Shown piece by piece: positions 12,303 to 36,700 of a stretch of 64,000 nucleotides of DNA. A model generated the notes under the pieces. That model made no database searches and was not told the origin of the DNA. It saw only the letters and a list, made by a program, of their open reading frames with translations. The DNA lies in contig OU744448.1 in NCBI GenBank assembly GCA_916610825.1, positions 1,351,501 to 1,415,500 of the forward strand, written 5' to 3'. Source of the stretch: Haliclystus octoradiatus (taxonomy: Eukaryota; Cnidaria; Staurozoa; Stauromedusae; Haliclystidae). Every line of letters starts with the position of its first letter. The stretch's first letter is position 1. The position numbers and the translations under genes are program-made.

Positions 12303-13955
12303 CTATGGCATAGAATCGTATTTTAACATCAATTTCAACATAGCTGAGACAAAAGTAGGATCTATTGTGGATAAATTATTAGTTTTCGCACGATTTGGAC
12401 ACCCACAGCAAAGCAACATATACATATGTTTACATAATACGACGTTTGAACGTGTTCTAATTGACGTCATGTTAAAGGGTACATATAAAACACACGAAGC
12501 AATCAAACAATCGAATGTTTTAAATTGATGTCTCTGAAAATACATACAGGGTTATCCCCTCTCCAATGTACGACTATATTAGTAACTACTTTGACCAACA
12601 TAATTATAGCCGTAATCATAACAATTTTAATAATATAGAAATTGCACTAATAAATAATCAAACCATTTTTCAAAATATGCTGAATGAGTGAGTAAGAATT
12701 AAGACAATAGCAATTCCCAATTCATCTCAAAGACTTTACAAATTTATTGGATAAATGACGTCAAATTGAATAACAATGTCTGGAACGGTTATAATATTAA
12801 CAATAGTGACGGCAAAAATTTCATCACTTGTAGAAATTATAATTTGAATAAAACTGTATTGTTATATTTTACTTGCTTTAAAACATATTTCTTACATAAA
12901 TAACATTTAATTATTCATACATTCATGATTGTAGCTTTATTTGACTTATAATCGACAGACATATACGTTATATTTAATATTTATAATCATGCGTCAAGCA
13001 TTCCATAGTCGATTTAATCATGAAAAATGTATTACTAAGCAATCAGTTTCGTGATCATATGTTAAAGGGGTCACTTATGATATAGCCTATAGGTCACAGG
13101 TCAGAGTAACATTTATTCTCTGTATAGTTTATATTGTATACGGCCTATATTTGAACTGAAATAGCTTGCGTAATCTAAACACTAATGTCACACGCAATGC
13201 TATAGCTACACGCAGATAAATAGTATGCGATATTTAATACTTCTCGTGATAATTTATCAAATTTGATAAACGTAATTCCTTTTCGTACAGTCCTTACATA
13301 CGTCAATAGTATTTAACCTCTTGGAGAAGAATCTGCATTTCCATTTATTAGCGTACGTCACACATCAAATATTTCCATATGATATTATCACTGTGCTAAA
13401 TTAGTACAATGCCGAACAATTCCTCATAGCACTAAATGTCATTTGACGACCGATGAACCGCAGATTAACATTAAAAAGGCTCTTAACCTTCAAATTAATG
13501 CCTTCTAAACTAATTTAGAAGTATATAACATTTTCATCACAGCATTGTCACCCACGCATAATATGAATTAATCATGATTCTTGAAAAGCTAATGGCATCC
13601 TATAGCAGCGACGTGAAAAATGCGCACCTTTTGCAAATTTTGGACGTATTTAGGCCTTTGTAACAGAGATATCTATCTATCGATGTCTCTGCCATGTACT
13701 ACTCTGAGGTCTAGCGGTACCCTGTATATAATATTTAGTCTTTCTGAATGATTGTTTGCATAATTATTAAAGAAGAAGCCACACGAAATACCAGTTAGCG
13801 TTTGCGGCTTGCTTACTATCGTCATCTTTCAAATCCTAAATGATAGAGTCATAGAATTCAGTGATTCCAAATATATGTTCAATAAAAAGTCATGATATAG
13901 ATGTATTTCCTTAATTTAATTTGTTCTTCTCTTGTAGAGACAATAATTTTTTTAC

Positions 13956-13989
<34 letters not shown>

Positions 13990-15851
13990 GCCAACATACA
14001 TTAATATATAAATTAAAAGTTGTCTCTCAAAATATTAATAGTTTAAAAACATGACTTTGTCCATGTTGATTAGAACAACAAAGTCTTTATACTTCATTAT
14101 ATAGATATAGTTAATTTTGATCTGTTTTTGAAAATAAATTACTTCTTGGTTTAAAACCTACAATCTAAATAATTTATCTATATATTATATATTTTTTACA
14201 TAATTTGTCTGATATCTGATTTATGTATTTTGGGGCCTATTTGAAGGAGAGAAAGCCTCATAGAAGAATGTTTATTTGTAAAACTTCCAAAATTGTTCAT
14301 GGTGTGAGGACAAGAGAAAAACTCTTTTTTTTTTCGGTTCGCAACAAATTTAGCCAAAATGTCTATCAATGAAATTTTATTTTTTGATGTTCATAATAAT
14401 AAATTGATATGCAGTTTGTGTTTTTCCATTTGAAGGACGTCCTCTTTTCAAATTTCCATTTTTTCGTATTCCAATATGCCATCTGCTTTGACGATAATAC
14501 AAACTTTGAAATGTTCGATATAAACTCAGTAATACACGATGCGTGAAGAATGTCTCAATGGTGCGAGTTTTCTACAATTAAACACAGATAATATCATCAT
14601 TAAAATTACAAACTGTACAATTAGGATAAGAATTTGTAAAGGACAGACAGTTTTACGATCGTAATTAGTATATGAATTTATAATGCTAATAAAGTAATAA
14701 TCACGAAGAAATAAAGTTTGAATGAAATAGACAGTTGGAATGCAGCACGTTGCTGTGGGCGTGTGTGTTTGAAAACCAATCGTTTCATCACGCACGTGTA
14801 GCTATAATATTAAGCAAACACCGTGTTATATTATAACAGACGCTACATATATAGATACGATCGTTTTAATTCATTACATTGCTATTACATTGCGTGATAT
14901 ACGCCGGTCGAAAAATCTATTGTTAGCATTTCCCTACAGTTACATTTTTGAACAAAAATGCTTTAGACATATTTTTTTCTAATCAATTTCCGCAAGCGGA
15001 CAGGTGTCTCGGAAAGATGCCTGTGTGTATGTTGACGTTGATAATGGAAGGAAGTAGCCCATTGTCTTGGGTAGAATCAGGAACGTTAGGAAGGGCTCTC
15101 CTCAGTAAAAACACGGAAGACATACGGACACGTCATCACGGTATACAGGTTAAAGGTCATCACTAATTAATGATCTCTATGTACTAATGAATTTGAACTT
15201 ACCACTGTCTTGAGATGTCCGTCACTCCCCATTGCTAGATAACTCTGGTTAATGGCACTCCAAATTGTTACAAGACCTTTGCCATATACTTCAAAATCAA
15301 AAACAGCTAAAAAGAAAGTTTAAAAAACACACATAATTAGTTTAATGCTAACAATAATATAGATATATCATGAAACAGAATATCTTAATTTTATTCAGAA
15401 TTATTATTATTATTATCTTACTGGATGCATTTCTTTGTAGTCCACCATGAATTTTACCATCTTTTGAAATCGATAATAAATAACCATTTTTGCATATTAA
15501 TGAATATTGAAATGTTCCACTTGGTTTGATATCTGGTACAAAATCAGGGGGAATAACACTGCCTGGTTTTACTCCATTTAATACCAAAAAGGTATCGTAC
15601 AATGAAGCTGCATCACCAATCGAATTACTTTTCTTTGATGGTTGATCATGGGCCAAAAAGTCACTCTGTCGACTTGTTCTTCCAGATTTTGTCGAATCCA
15701 TAGAGATAGTACCCACCGATGTTAATAACGTTGAAAGAGCGCGGTCTGTAAGTTTTTTTGATAAAGGTATCGTTGGTCGACATATTACAGATTGAAAGAA
15801 TAAAATGACTATAAATGCATTGACAATATCATTGAATCGTAAATATGCCAT
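12303..15851 (-). CDS. Secreted fibroblast growth factor
   Basis: FGFs are secreted ligands of receptor tyrosine kinases. Three exons join in phase: 15422-15851, 15203-15306 and 12303-12533 (about 254 aa). Translation from ATG 15851 gives a hydrophobic signal peptide (about residues 10-24, ending SVICRP), then a Ser/Lys-rich region. The beta-trefoil core starts near residue 113 with SLICKNGYLLSISKDGKIHG. Exon 2 carries VFDFEVYGKGLVTIWSAI and SYLAMGSDGHLK, the conserved FGF strand before the usual intron. Exon 3 follows a good acceptor (TGTATGTATTTTCAG). It has FDCLIASCV and MYMLLCCGCPNRAKT, which align loosely with the FGF Cys-x-Phe and YVALN..G.P.R segments, and it is much diverged. Exons 1-2 are secure; exon 3 is a reasoned choice. 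The signal peptide argues against the intracellular FGF11-14 type. The subfamily is not resolved. Confidence 0.8.
13957..13987. repeat. (TAA)n microsatellite in FGF intron 2
   Basis: About ten copies of a trinucleotide (TAA/AAT). The rest of FGF intron 2 (12534-15202) shows no exon or recognisable transposon. A perfect CRE octamer lies at 12756-12763, close to exon 3. Confidence 0.9.
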
Positions 15852-17505
15852 ATTGTTCTTGTAAATGACCAATCAAAAATATACGTATATATATAGATAG
15901 ATATATTCTTTAAATGAACTGAAAAATAGAAAAATAAACACATTAGAAATCACGCATAAATATAAAATTAACATCTAAAAGAGAGATAATTCAATGCAGC
16001 CAATCAAATAATCTCTATACACACATCTGACGTAAATTGTAAGAAACATTTTAATAGTGCGAACAAATCATAATAAAATATTACCTAAATGTCTTCGTTA
16101 CCAGAAGTGTTATTTTAAAAACGGCCTGCTTTCTTCGACGTACTAATCAATAATGAATGTATGTTAGTGCGTCTCAAGGCTTTTATAAACCTTTTCACGT
16201 TGCTCTGTGATTATAGCTCTTTACACCTACGCTACCAAACATCAAATGGAACAATTTAACCTCAGATAAACGTTGTCTTTTAAATTGTTCCCTTCAAATC
16301 TTTAACTTTGCATTGATTCCGTTTAAAAGTCATTTGTATATCCATTCCCTTTGTCTCTTGTTTCCTTTGTATTGTTTAACCAATGAGTTGCCCGGAAGAA
16401 TAGCTATCCTATTGTTCCTTGTTCCCCTTTAAGGATCCTAACAGCTATTGCGTCATAGTACTGTATCCTATAAACGGTGACGTTGTATTATTTAAGCCAT
16501 TTGTTTTTACTGGCAAAACCAACTAATAAAATATAAGGGCAAGTTAAAATGATTGTGCCCACACAAAATTTAGATTTTAAATCGTTGCACATAGTAATTT
16601 GATTTAAACTCCATTGTCCGTTCCGTCTACAATATACATGCTTTCTGTGGAAACATTTTGCGTTGACATTTTTAAACGAATTAGCAGTATGTTGAAACAT
16701 ATTTAGAACTATATATGTACTGTATACTCAGTTAAATACTATATTATATAAAAACTAATTAAAGTGTTTTGCATTTCTACTCAATTCCGTATAACAGGCT
16801 ATAAAGACAAATTAGTCATTTAAAATTAACTATTGAATTATACCACTATATTGTGTACTGTACTAGTAATAAACGAGTACACGATTTTCTTATAGTGTTT
16901 ACAGTTAGGCAACATTTGATAGAATCAGTGATTTGCATGTAGAAGGTTTGAGTTGTCAGGTCATCGTATAACGGACATTACATCATGTCGAGAGTCCATC
17001 CTCAACATGCTGTGGAAAACTAGCTTTTATTCTAAATTTTGTAGGTCTTGTTCAGCAAAACAGTAAAACAAAAACAGCGGCCATCCGCAAAGGATTTGTA
17101 AAACCTGTTTAATAAAACAACTTTGGTTTTCCTGATTGCTAAATGAATTTACAAAAACATAACGAAATATTCTACTATCGGACGGATATCCAAAGGAGTA
17201 AATGGAAGAATTACCCATTCGTTTGTTTGTTCTAAACGTGATTTTAGTTTTCATTTCAAATAGTGACTATCATTAATGCCCTGCTATTAAAAAAATGGTT
17301 ATTTCATAATTGTATCCATGACAACATAATATATATATCTCTTTTGATAAAATGAAATGAATGGAAAATAATTATTATCAATCAAAAAAGGCGCGAACTT
17401 ACGATGCAATTATTGCTTACAATTAGGAACGTAAATATATAATTTAAACGCAATTAGAACCTCGTTTATATACTATCATGCCTTGTAATCGTTCCTACAT
17501 TGATA

Positions 17506-17582
<77 letters not shown>

Positions 17583-20500
17583 GCGTTGCTTTATGATTTG
17601 TTAGTATACATATTGGAGAACTTGTCCTTCTCAGTAACTATACTTCAACATACGTTTGAGTAAATTGCTTTCACTTACTTTTAAAGTGCCAAATCAGACG
17701 TCCACAGTTTTCTTCTCACACAAGAGGGTACGCTACTCTTTTATCCTGTGTACTATGTGATACAGTTATTTGATATCTTTGACAGTGTACTTAAGACTAT
17801 ATATAACTGAAGTAAGATTTTCACAATATTTGAAGCGGTACAAACACATCAGCTGAATAGATACCTGCTAGGATTTTATCTAATAGAGGAGATCGAGTCG
17901 AGTGAATAACAGTGTAACAGCTAAGTATTTAACCAATTTCAAATCAAAAACTTTGCAAGATACTTCATAAAATTCACAGTATCATTTGCTTCGCTTTGTT
18001 TGAGTTCTCCACCCTTTTTGATGTCTTAAACCACGCCCTTTTGCACTCAGTTGACACAGAATGTTATATCCTTGTTTTGCAGTTGACCATTTTATACCGA
18101 TTCCAAAACACTGTATGCTTATTTATATATGTTAATATAGGCAATATGTAAAGTCGTTGGTTCAGATTAGAAAAATATCACTAAGTTCTTGAAGTCAAAT
18201 CTTGAACTTTATTTCTTCCCTTCAATTTGCGTGCAGCTCCTTTCCGTTATTCAAATTGATAACATTTATCATATCAAAATGTTTCCTAGTTGTGAGTAAT
18301 AAATAAAGATAAGATACGAATAATATATAACAGATCGTCATGAAGTACGCTTATTAATTCCAACCGTTACATGATTTAATCGTGGTCAATGATAAAAATG
18401 GATGGTCCTGTAATCGATGCCTTATCGTTGGTCTTTGCAAGGAAACAATTTTGCGAGCTATCATTTATCAAACACATCAGTAGTTCGAACGGGTATTAAA
18501 TTTTATATCACCTACGTCATGAGTGATGATACTGCTACAATCGATATCATGGACACATAGCGTGTAAAACCCTGATCTGATCTAATGCAGGAGGAACTGT
18601 AAACGGGGATTGAAAAAGCCAATCGGAGCCCTTTTATAAAGGCTCCACTAATCTATCATTTATAGGTGGTGGCTTAAAGTCATCTTAATAAATGATGACA
18701 TTGATTGAAGCACCACTTTTATTCTACACGTGCTTCTCGAACTATCTACGACACAGATGATCAGATCACTTATTTAAAGAAGCGCAACATCAAATGAATT
18801 AATGTATTACTTAAGCATTAAAATAAAATAGTATCACGCTATCATATGGTAGGTTGTATGGGTCTGAGATTGCACCTAAGTTAGTGGCTTGCTCAAAAGT
18901 CAATCACATCGTGTGGGTAAAGGGTTGAGATACTCCAGCCGTCGTGACTGTCGTCATCCCTCGTCACTGTATAGGTGACATAGTGACCGTATGACGTCAT
19001 ATGTAGGATTTAGCTACATATTTAGCTAGTACGTGTAAGAGGTGTGTCTATAATCAAGCCATCAACATACTATCACTGTTAGACTCGCATGCATTGAATA
19101 CATATCTCAACACAACTTAACATATTTTACGTAAGAATGAAAAAAAAACATTTCAAAGATTCATTCATCTTTTCATTAATTAATTAATTTTGCTTTTGAA
19201 TTTCAAAGTCAAGGAAATGAAATACCTAATAATGTATTGATTTTAATACCATTTAGGCATCATGTTGCAGCAATAAAATGATATTAAAGACGATAATAAT
19301 ATCTATTGTAAAAACCAAAAAATGTCATTATATTGATAATTATTGACTGCCACATTGTTGATATTAATGTTTTACTGTCAATTGACGCCGTTTGCCTAAT
19401 TTTTTAGCAAAATATACAATACCTAATGATACCAGGCTATAGGTCGTTAGCACCTTAAATGAGCCAAGTATTTAACGCTTCAACGACCAATTAAACTCAA
19501 GACATTATCCTTAGGAATTTCTATCTTCAACAAAAGCCTTGACATTGTGGATGATGGACAGCAGCAGCTCCAGTAGCAGCTAATTATCAGCATCATCCCT
19601 TGGGAAGTTTACTTAAACTAAAACTGATATAACTAAAAGTGACGAGCCTCAAATGTTCTCAACTAAGTTAACTTTCTAGAAATGTCAGCCTCAAATATAA
19701 TGTCCTAGGAGTAACTGCCTTAGATACTTTTTAATAATACTACTTTACTGCTTTGTGTTGATGTCTTAATTTTGGAAAAAAATATCGATATATAAGTCGC
19801 CTTCTTCTCGTTCAATCTATATTGTTTGAGATTCTGAAATACGAGAAGTTTCTATACATATATGCAAATGATCGTAAAAGGCCTACATAATGTATACGTA
19901 ATGAAATCACTGATAACATTTCATTATAGGAAAATTATAACTTCTCACCCTTTCTTAATTCATAACTTCATGTCTTCTTCATAGTAATCTTCATGTTTTG
20001 GGAGCATTTCAAAAGTCAGAATGTTGATACGAGAAACCATGTTTTGTAGTTTTTGAGAAAGCGAACTCTCAAGAGACAATCTTTACTCATTGTATTTTGA
20101 GTCTCATGATCAATATTTACGAAGTTTTACAATTCATAGCGAGTTTATATTTGTATAAAAACTACTGTCATTACTTGAAAGTCAAAAAGGAAATGTTTAT
20201 ATATATATATATGTGTGCATTGTACCTTTATTGACAGTGTGGGGAAAGAATACATTTATAAAGTCAAGTGCAACTATAGAGAAATGCATCTATAAACAGA
20301 ATGGTTTTACTGTAAAATAAATCACCAAAAAAATAATACCTGGAATTGTAGTATTCATTTATTTCATCAGTATTATCTTTTTTCCAAACCGTGTTTGTTC
20401 AACTTTTAATTTACGAATAATTTCCATCACTTTTCAAGAAAGAAAGTCACAATAAAGGTAAAACTAAAAAGACATTTTCAAAATTATGATTATGGTATAT

Positions 20501-20777
20501 TTCACAAACCAGTTTTGTCCATATTAATGTCAAGAAACTTAACTGAAAAACCTAATTTACAAAATAGTCAATCAAGAGTTTAAAATTATAACACCTCTGT
20601 TATTAGACTATTTTAAAGAAATAAAAGAACAATTAAAATAAGATACAAACATGATCTACTTACAATTATTAATACTCAAATATTGTGGGTAATTTCGAAA
20701 AAATTCTCCGAAAGATATAAGATTAAACAACTAATTAATGAATATGTAATAAAATAGATACTTTATAATAATAATGT
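15852..20777. other. FGF upstream / MAPKAPK downstream intergenic region
   Basis: About 4.9 kb without a supported gene. It should hold the FGF promoter and enhancers and the MAPKAPK 3' UTR. Visible items are an (AAT)n microsatellite at 17507-17582, a perfect palindromic CRE (ATGACGTCAT) near 18991-19000, and nearby GTGAC/GTCAC clusters (18940-19000). No open frame here shows a known domain. Confidence 0.45.
17507..17582. repeat. (AAT)n microsatellite
   Basis: About 25 uninterrupted copies of a TAA/AAT trinucleotide. The poly-isoleucine frame across it is an artefact of the repeat. Confidence 0.95.
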
Positions 20778-32728
<11,951 letters not shown>

Positions 32729-32934
32729 AATTGAGTAATAACAAATCAATAACTAACAAAGCAATAATAGATACATCCAGGTTTTTAAATTGGTACGTGT
32801 AGAGTTGTTTTCAGATAATTAATTACAAACTAATACGCTTATAAAAGATTAAAACAAACAGCAAAAAAGGAACAAAACTATTTGTGAAGAAAGAGGGAAG
32901 AGAAACCAAATAAAACGAGGCTGGCTGTACACAA
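32729..32934 (-). promoter_or_regulatory. MAPKAPK 5' flank truncated by MULE insertion
   Basis: Only about 206 bp separate the kinase start codon from the target-site duplication of MULE-1. A pyrimidine-rich stretch ending TTGCTTTGTTAG lies shortly upstream of the ATG on the minus strand and could be a splice acceptor for a 5' UTR exon. Any promoter further upstream has been displaced by about 20 kb by the two insertions. Confidence 0.4.
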
Positions 32935-32943
32935 CTCAGAAGT
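32935..32943. repeat. Target-site duplication of MULE-1, left copy
   Basis: CTCAGAAGT, repeated exactly at 45742-45750 on the other side of the element. Nine base pairs is the standard Mutator-superfamily length. Confidence 0.92.
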
Positions 32944-33106
32944 GGTAAGCAGAATATTCAACAGGCTGCAGGGCGTCCTGCGCAGTAGAACCCTGTCCCG
33001 TCTGATAACTTTGGCCACATCTGTTAATATCTCGCACTTTACTTCGTTTTGATTTGAGTTTCAAATTTGACTTGACTTAGAGATTTCTTAATTCTTATGG
33101 CCAGAA

Positions 33107-33117
33107 AAAATGGCGGT
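33107..33117 (+). promoter_or_regulatory. YY1-type motif in the 3' subterminal region of MULE-1
   Basis: AAAATGGCGGT, 163-173 bp inside the 3' terminus. MULE-2 has the same core at the same distance from its 3' terminus (52553-52563). Function not shown; it could be a regulatory or terminus-recognition site. Confidence 0.45.
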
Positions 33118-33720
33118 CTTGTCGGAAAGTGATGATGTTGAACATAAAAGCTTTCGACAATCGTCATGCAATATATTTTATGTGGATATGTGAGTTCTCA
33201 TCGTCGAATTCCAGTGATGTTGATGTTATATTTATTATTTGCTCGTTGGTCGTTGTGTCTGTTATCAGCTGAATGGCAGACTAACATATCAAAGACTAAC
33301 GTACATCAAAAGACAGACGGTGGTTCACCTCGTTGTTATGATCTCTGCTTGTGGTAAGGCAAGACATTTGAAAAAATTAACATGTAACAAGGTGTAACAT
33401 AACTCAATTTTTGATAATAATAATAATAATAATAAAATCACAATAATAAAATCACAAGGTTTGCGCCTATAGCGTTATGTTCTAGGTGCTGTGCAATTTC
33501 TGTTGATCAGCAAGATTTCAATATCGAAAGATTGATAGACATATTACAATAGATAGATGATGTATACATTAAACAAGTAAGAAAAAGAACTAAATAATGG
33601 ATAATGGATCATGATGATGAGCTTGGACTGGCCCTAGTGAACTGCACCGACATTATATGATAGCACATCCAACATCACATTTTATTCACATTTTGTGTTG
33701 ACGACTGTGTATGAGTATTA

Positions 33721-36700
33721 CTATGCTAAGCTAACAATATTATAACGTTCTTGGTTCTTATCTAGTAAATGACAGCATTCCTCACAATACCAAAATTCAT
33801 CCTTGAACCATTGATCATCTGCTTTAACTTGGCATGCATGATGATAAATTTCTCCACACATTGTGCAGCACAGCATATCTTTGTCTTTTCCTTTCGGCAT
33901 TCTACACAGGCAATGGACGGTAAAAACTAGTAGTCTAGACAGATGAAATTGTCTTATACCAACTGTTGGGAACAAGTCCATTTTTTCATCCTGTAGACAT
34001 TTTAAAAAATGTCTGCGTAAAGTGGTAGGCTTGGCGAACTGCAATGACCTAGCTTCTATGCCATAGCAAATTGCTGTGGCAAATGCCATTGCAAATAGTC
34101 CGCAACTATGATTATCGGCCTGCTGGTGCACGTCACCAACTTTGACCACCATACACTGCTCACTAATGAGCTTTATGTTTGCAATTATTTTTTTTAACTC
34201 TGTTGTAAGATAACTCAGATTGCTGCTGTCATACACTACCACGCTGTCCCTTTTAGTGCTTGAAATAGTTATCCAATGACTGCTGTCGACATTTACTATT
34301 TGCACCAATTTTTGGCCTTTTGCAGTTGGGGGAACAAATTTGTTATTTATTAATAAAGTGTCAAAAAATCCAGATATGTCAGGGAATTGTTTCTTCAATA
34401 ATGTTTGCCCTGCATTTATTATGCTATCATTCAACCAGAGATCATTTGACAGTAGAATTTCTCTTTCCTTTTCTGCAAGCTCAACATTTCCAATTTTTTT
34501 CCAATATATTGACTTCATTACAAAACAGTCATGATCTTCATCATCAGATAAAATATCGATGACATCAGTTGTTGAAATTGATGATGGTATATTAAAATCA
34601 TCATCCAATACTGAAAAATTAACCATATCAGGTTCTCTTTGTACAAATTTACATTGGATAGATTCCTACAGAAGAAATAAAATGAGAAATAATGATTTCC
34701 ACAGCTAGGAACTCCTTTCACTGTTGCTGCAATTAATTAATTGCAGCTATTTAATTCTTTTGCAGCATCTAAGTGGTTCATTACCACAGCTAAAAATGCA
34801 ATGGACTGTTCATGAACTGTTAATAAATTTGATAAAGTCCTTTAAAATTGGTCCATTTAACGTTCATGAAGTGTTCATGAACTCTGGACTGTTTTACAGA
34901 GGGGACAACCGCCAGTTGTAATCACACTTTGAGAACAATAGAATTACTGCAGGCACAACTGTCAACTTATTAAGGTTAAATTTCATCACTTTTTCTTTTC
35001 AAAATAACCTCAAAACCAATTTAAGATTTGAATCATAAACCTCCAATTGGTGTTCCAGCAATTTGATTGGCTAACAGCCTTGTTTTGATCACACAGCCAA
35101 AACAAAGGAAATTTAAAATTTATATGATTTTGCAGAATAAAAATTATCAAAACCAAATAATTCAACAAACAAAAATGGAAACAATTTGTTACACATTTAG
35201 TTGACAGTTAAATGGAGAATACTCACCGGGGAACATTGCGCACTAAACCAATTCATACGTCATCAATTCAAATAAAGCTTTGAGAAAAGCTGCCGTGCGT
35301 GGGAGTGAGCTTCGTTTTTATTATTCTGGCCTTATGTTGATTTTATGGTAAAGTAGGCTAATGAACAAATTAAAATCACAATTTGGTAGCTATGCTACAT
35401 ACTTCATGGTTTCATTATTTTATTACGTTCTGGACTAGAATGAATTGTTTACTATGTGATCAACAGTATAATAACCATAAAAGTATGATATGCAGAAGCG
35501 GTATTAGTTCGATCGGTTCGATTGATATGTTGAACGAAAAGTAACACTAAACAAGAACCTTGTTTAACATTTTGATTTTCGTTATAAAGCCAAGTCCTTG
35601 TGTTTCTTGACGTCTTTTGCGTATCGACTATCGTTCTTATTCATGTTTTTGATGTAAAGATCGGTCCATAAAAACTTGCCAGCTAATAACAAGGCAACTT
35701 CAGTAAATATAACCAAGGATAAATATACCAAAAGCAAACTAATGTGATAATTCAATAAAACTGTGCGAATCTGAGTTTAATGCATGGAGTGAATCATTGT
35801 TTATAAACATTGATTCTTTGATGATTGTCACAAGTTCACGGCTTCGACATTTGTTTCTGTCTCGTGTTTTTGATTATTTCGTTCAAAACAATAGAATAAA
35901 GGCAAGGCCAGCTCTGTTTCAAAACGAGTACTTGAATTTGGTATGAAGAATTCAAGTTGCGCGTGCAACGTTCCCCGGTCAATATTCTCCTTTTAATTCA
36001 CAACACCGTTCCTTTGTAAAGAAACAATCCGACAGCAGCTTAGAACTGCATGAAATATCTCCCATTGTCACAAATGTAAATAATTTATGTCTAGATTTGA
36101 TTGTAAAAATGTAGAGGCATGGATTTCATTAATTATATAAAGTAAAACAGTTAATTAATGGGACCGAATGAAAACAGTATAATTCTACAATTTCTTGGGT
36201 TTATTTTGAGAAGCTTACTGCTTCTAAAATCCATAAATGTTAACTTATTTGTATCAAAAATGCTTTACTGGAGAATAACAAACGCAGGGAAAAAATAGCA
36301 AAAAACAGCAGTTTGGCGTTCGAAGCAGAAGGGTGCACTCTGATTTGACCAAGCTGTATCTTGTGAAGATTTTGACAGAATATGGGAGAAAATTATCAGA
36401 TTAGAGCAAGTAAATCAATATATTGCCACCAAAAATGTTGCTTTGTTTTATAAAAGAGTTACCACACAGCATCCATGTTTTTGTCAGGTATTTGATCCTT
36501 TTTCGATAGAAAAACGATTTTACCAAATAAGAATTCATCACTTCTTTGTTCATTCTTTACCTGTCCATTTTGATTTTGCTTTGACTTCTTTGCTCTTTTG
36601 ATGTTTGTAGCTGTAGCTGCGGTGTCTGCGGAATTTAACAATTTAAGTCAATGTAAGTTAAGTAAGAATCTGCATAATCCATAATGGTACGGTAACCTGG

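Noticed and set aside
14948..15166. Segment just downstream of FGF exon 2 considered as the third FGF exon
   Set aside because: The minus strand has no suitable acceptor in phase and no FGF-like residues; the exon at 12303-12533 fits acceptor, phase and motif order better.
33721..34665. Stand-alone host SENP/ULP gene
   Set aside because: It lies within the TIRs and TSD of MULE-1, joins in phase to the SWIM exon, and has a counterpart in MULE-2, so it belongs to the transposon.
36459..36560. Longer version of MULE-1 exon 8 reading through to a TAA
   Set aside because: A donor (CAG followed by GTAAAG) at 36561 gives the phase needed to enter the ULP1 exon; the read-through frame would stop before it.
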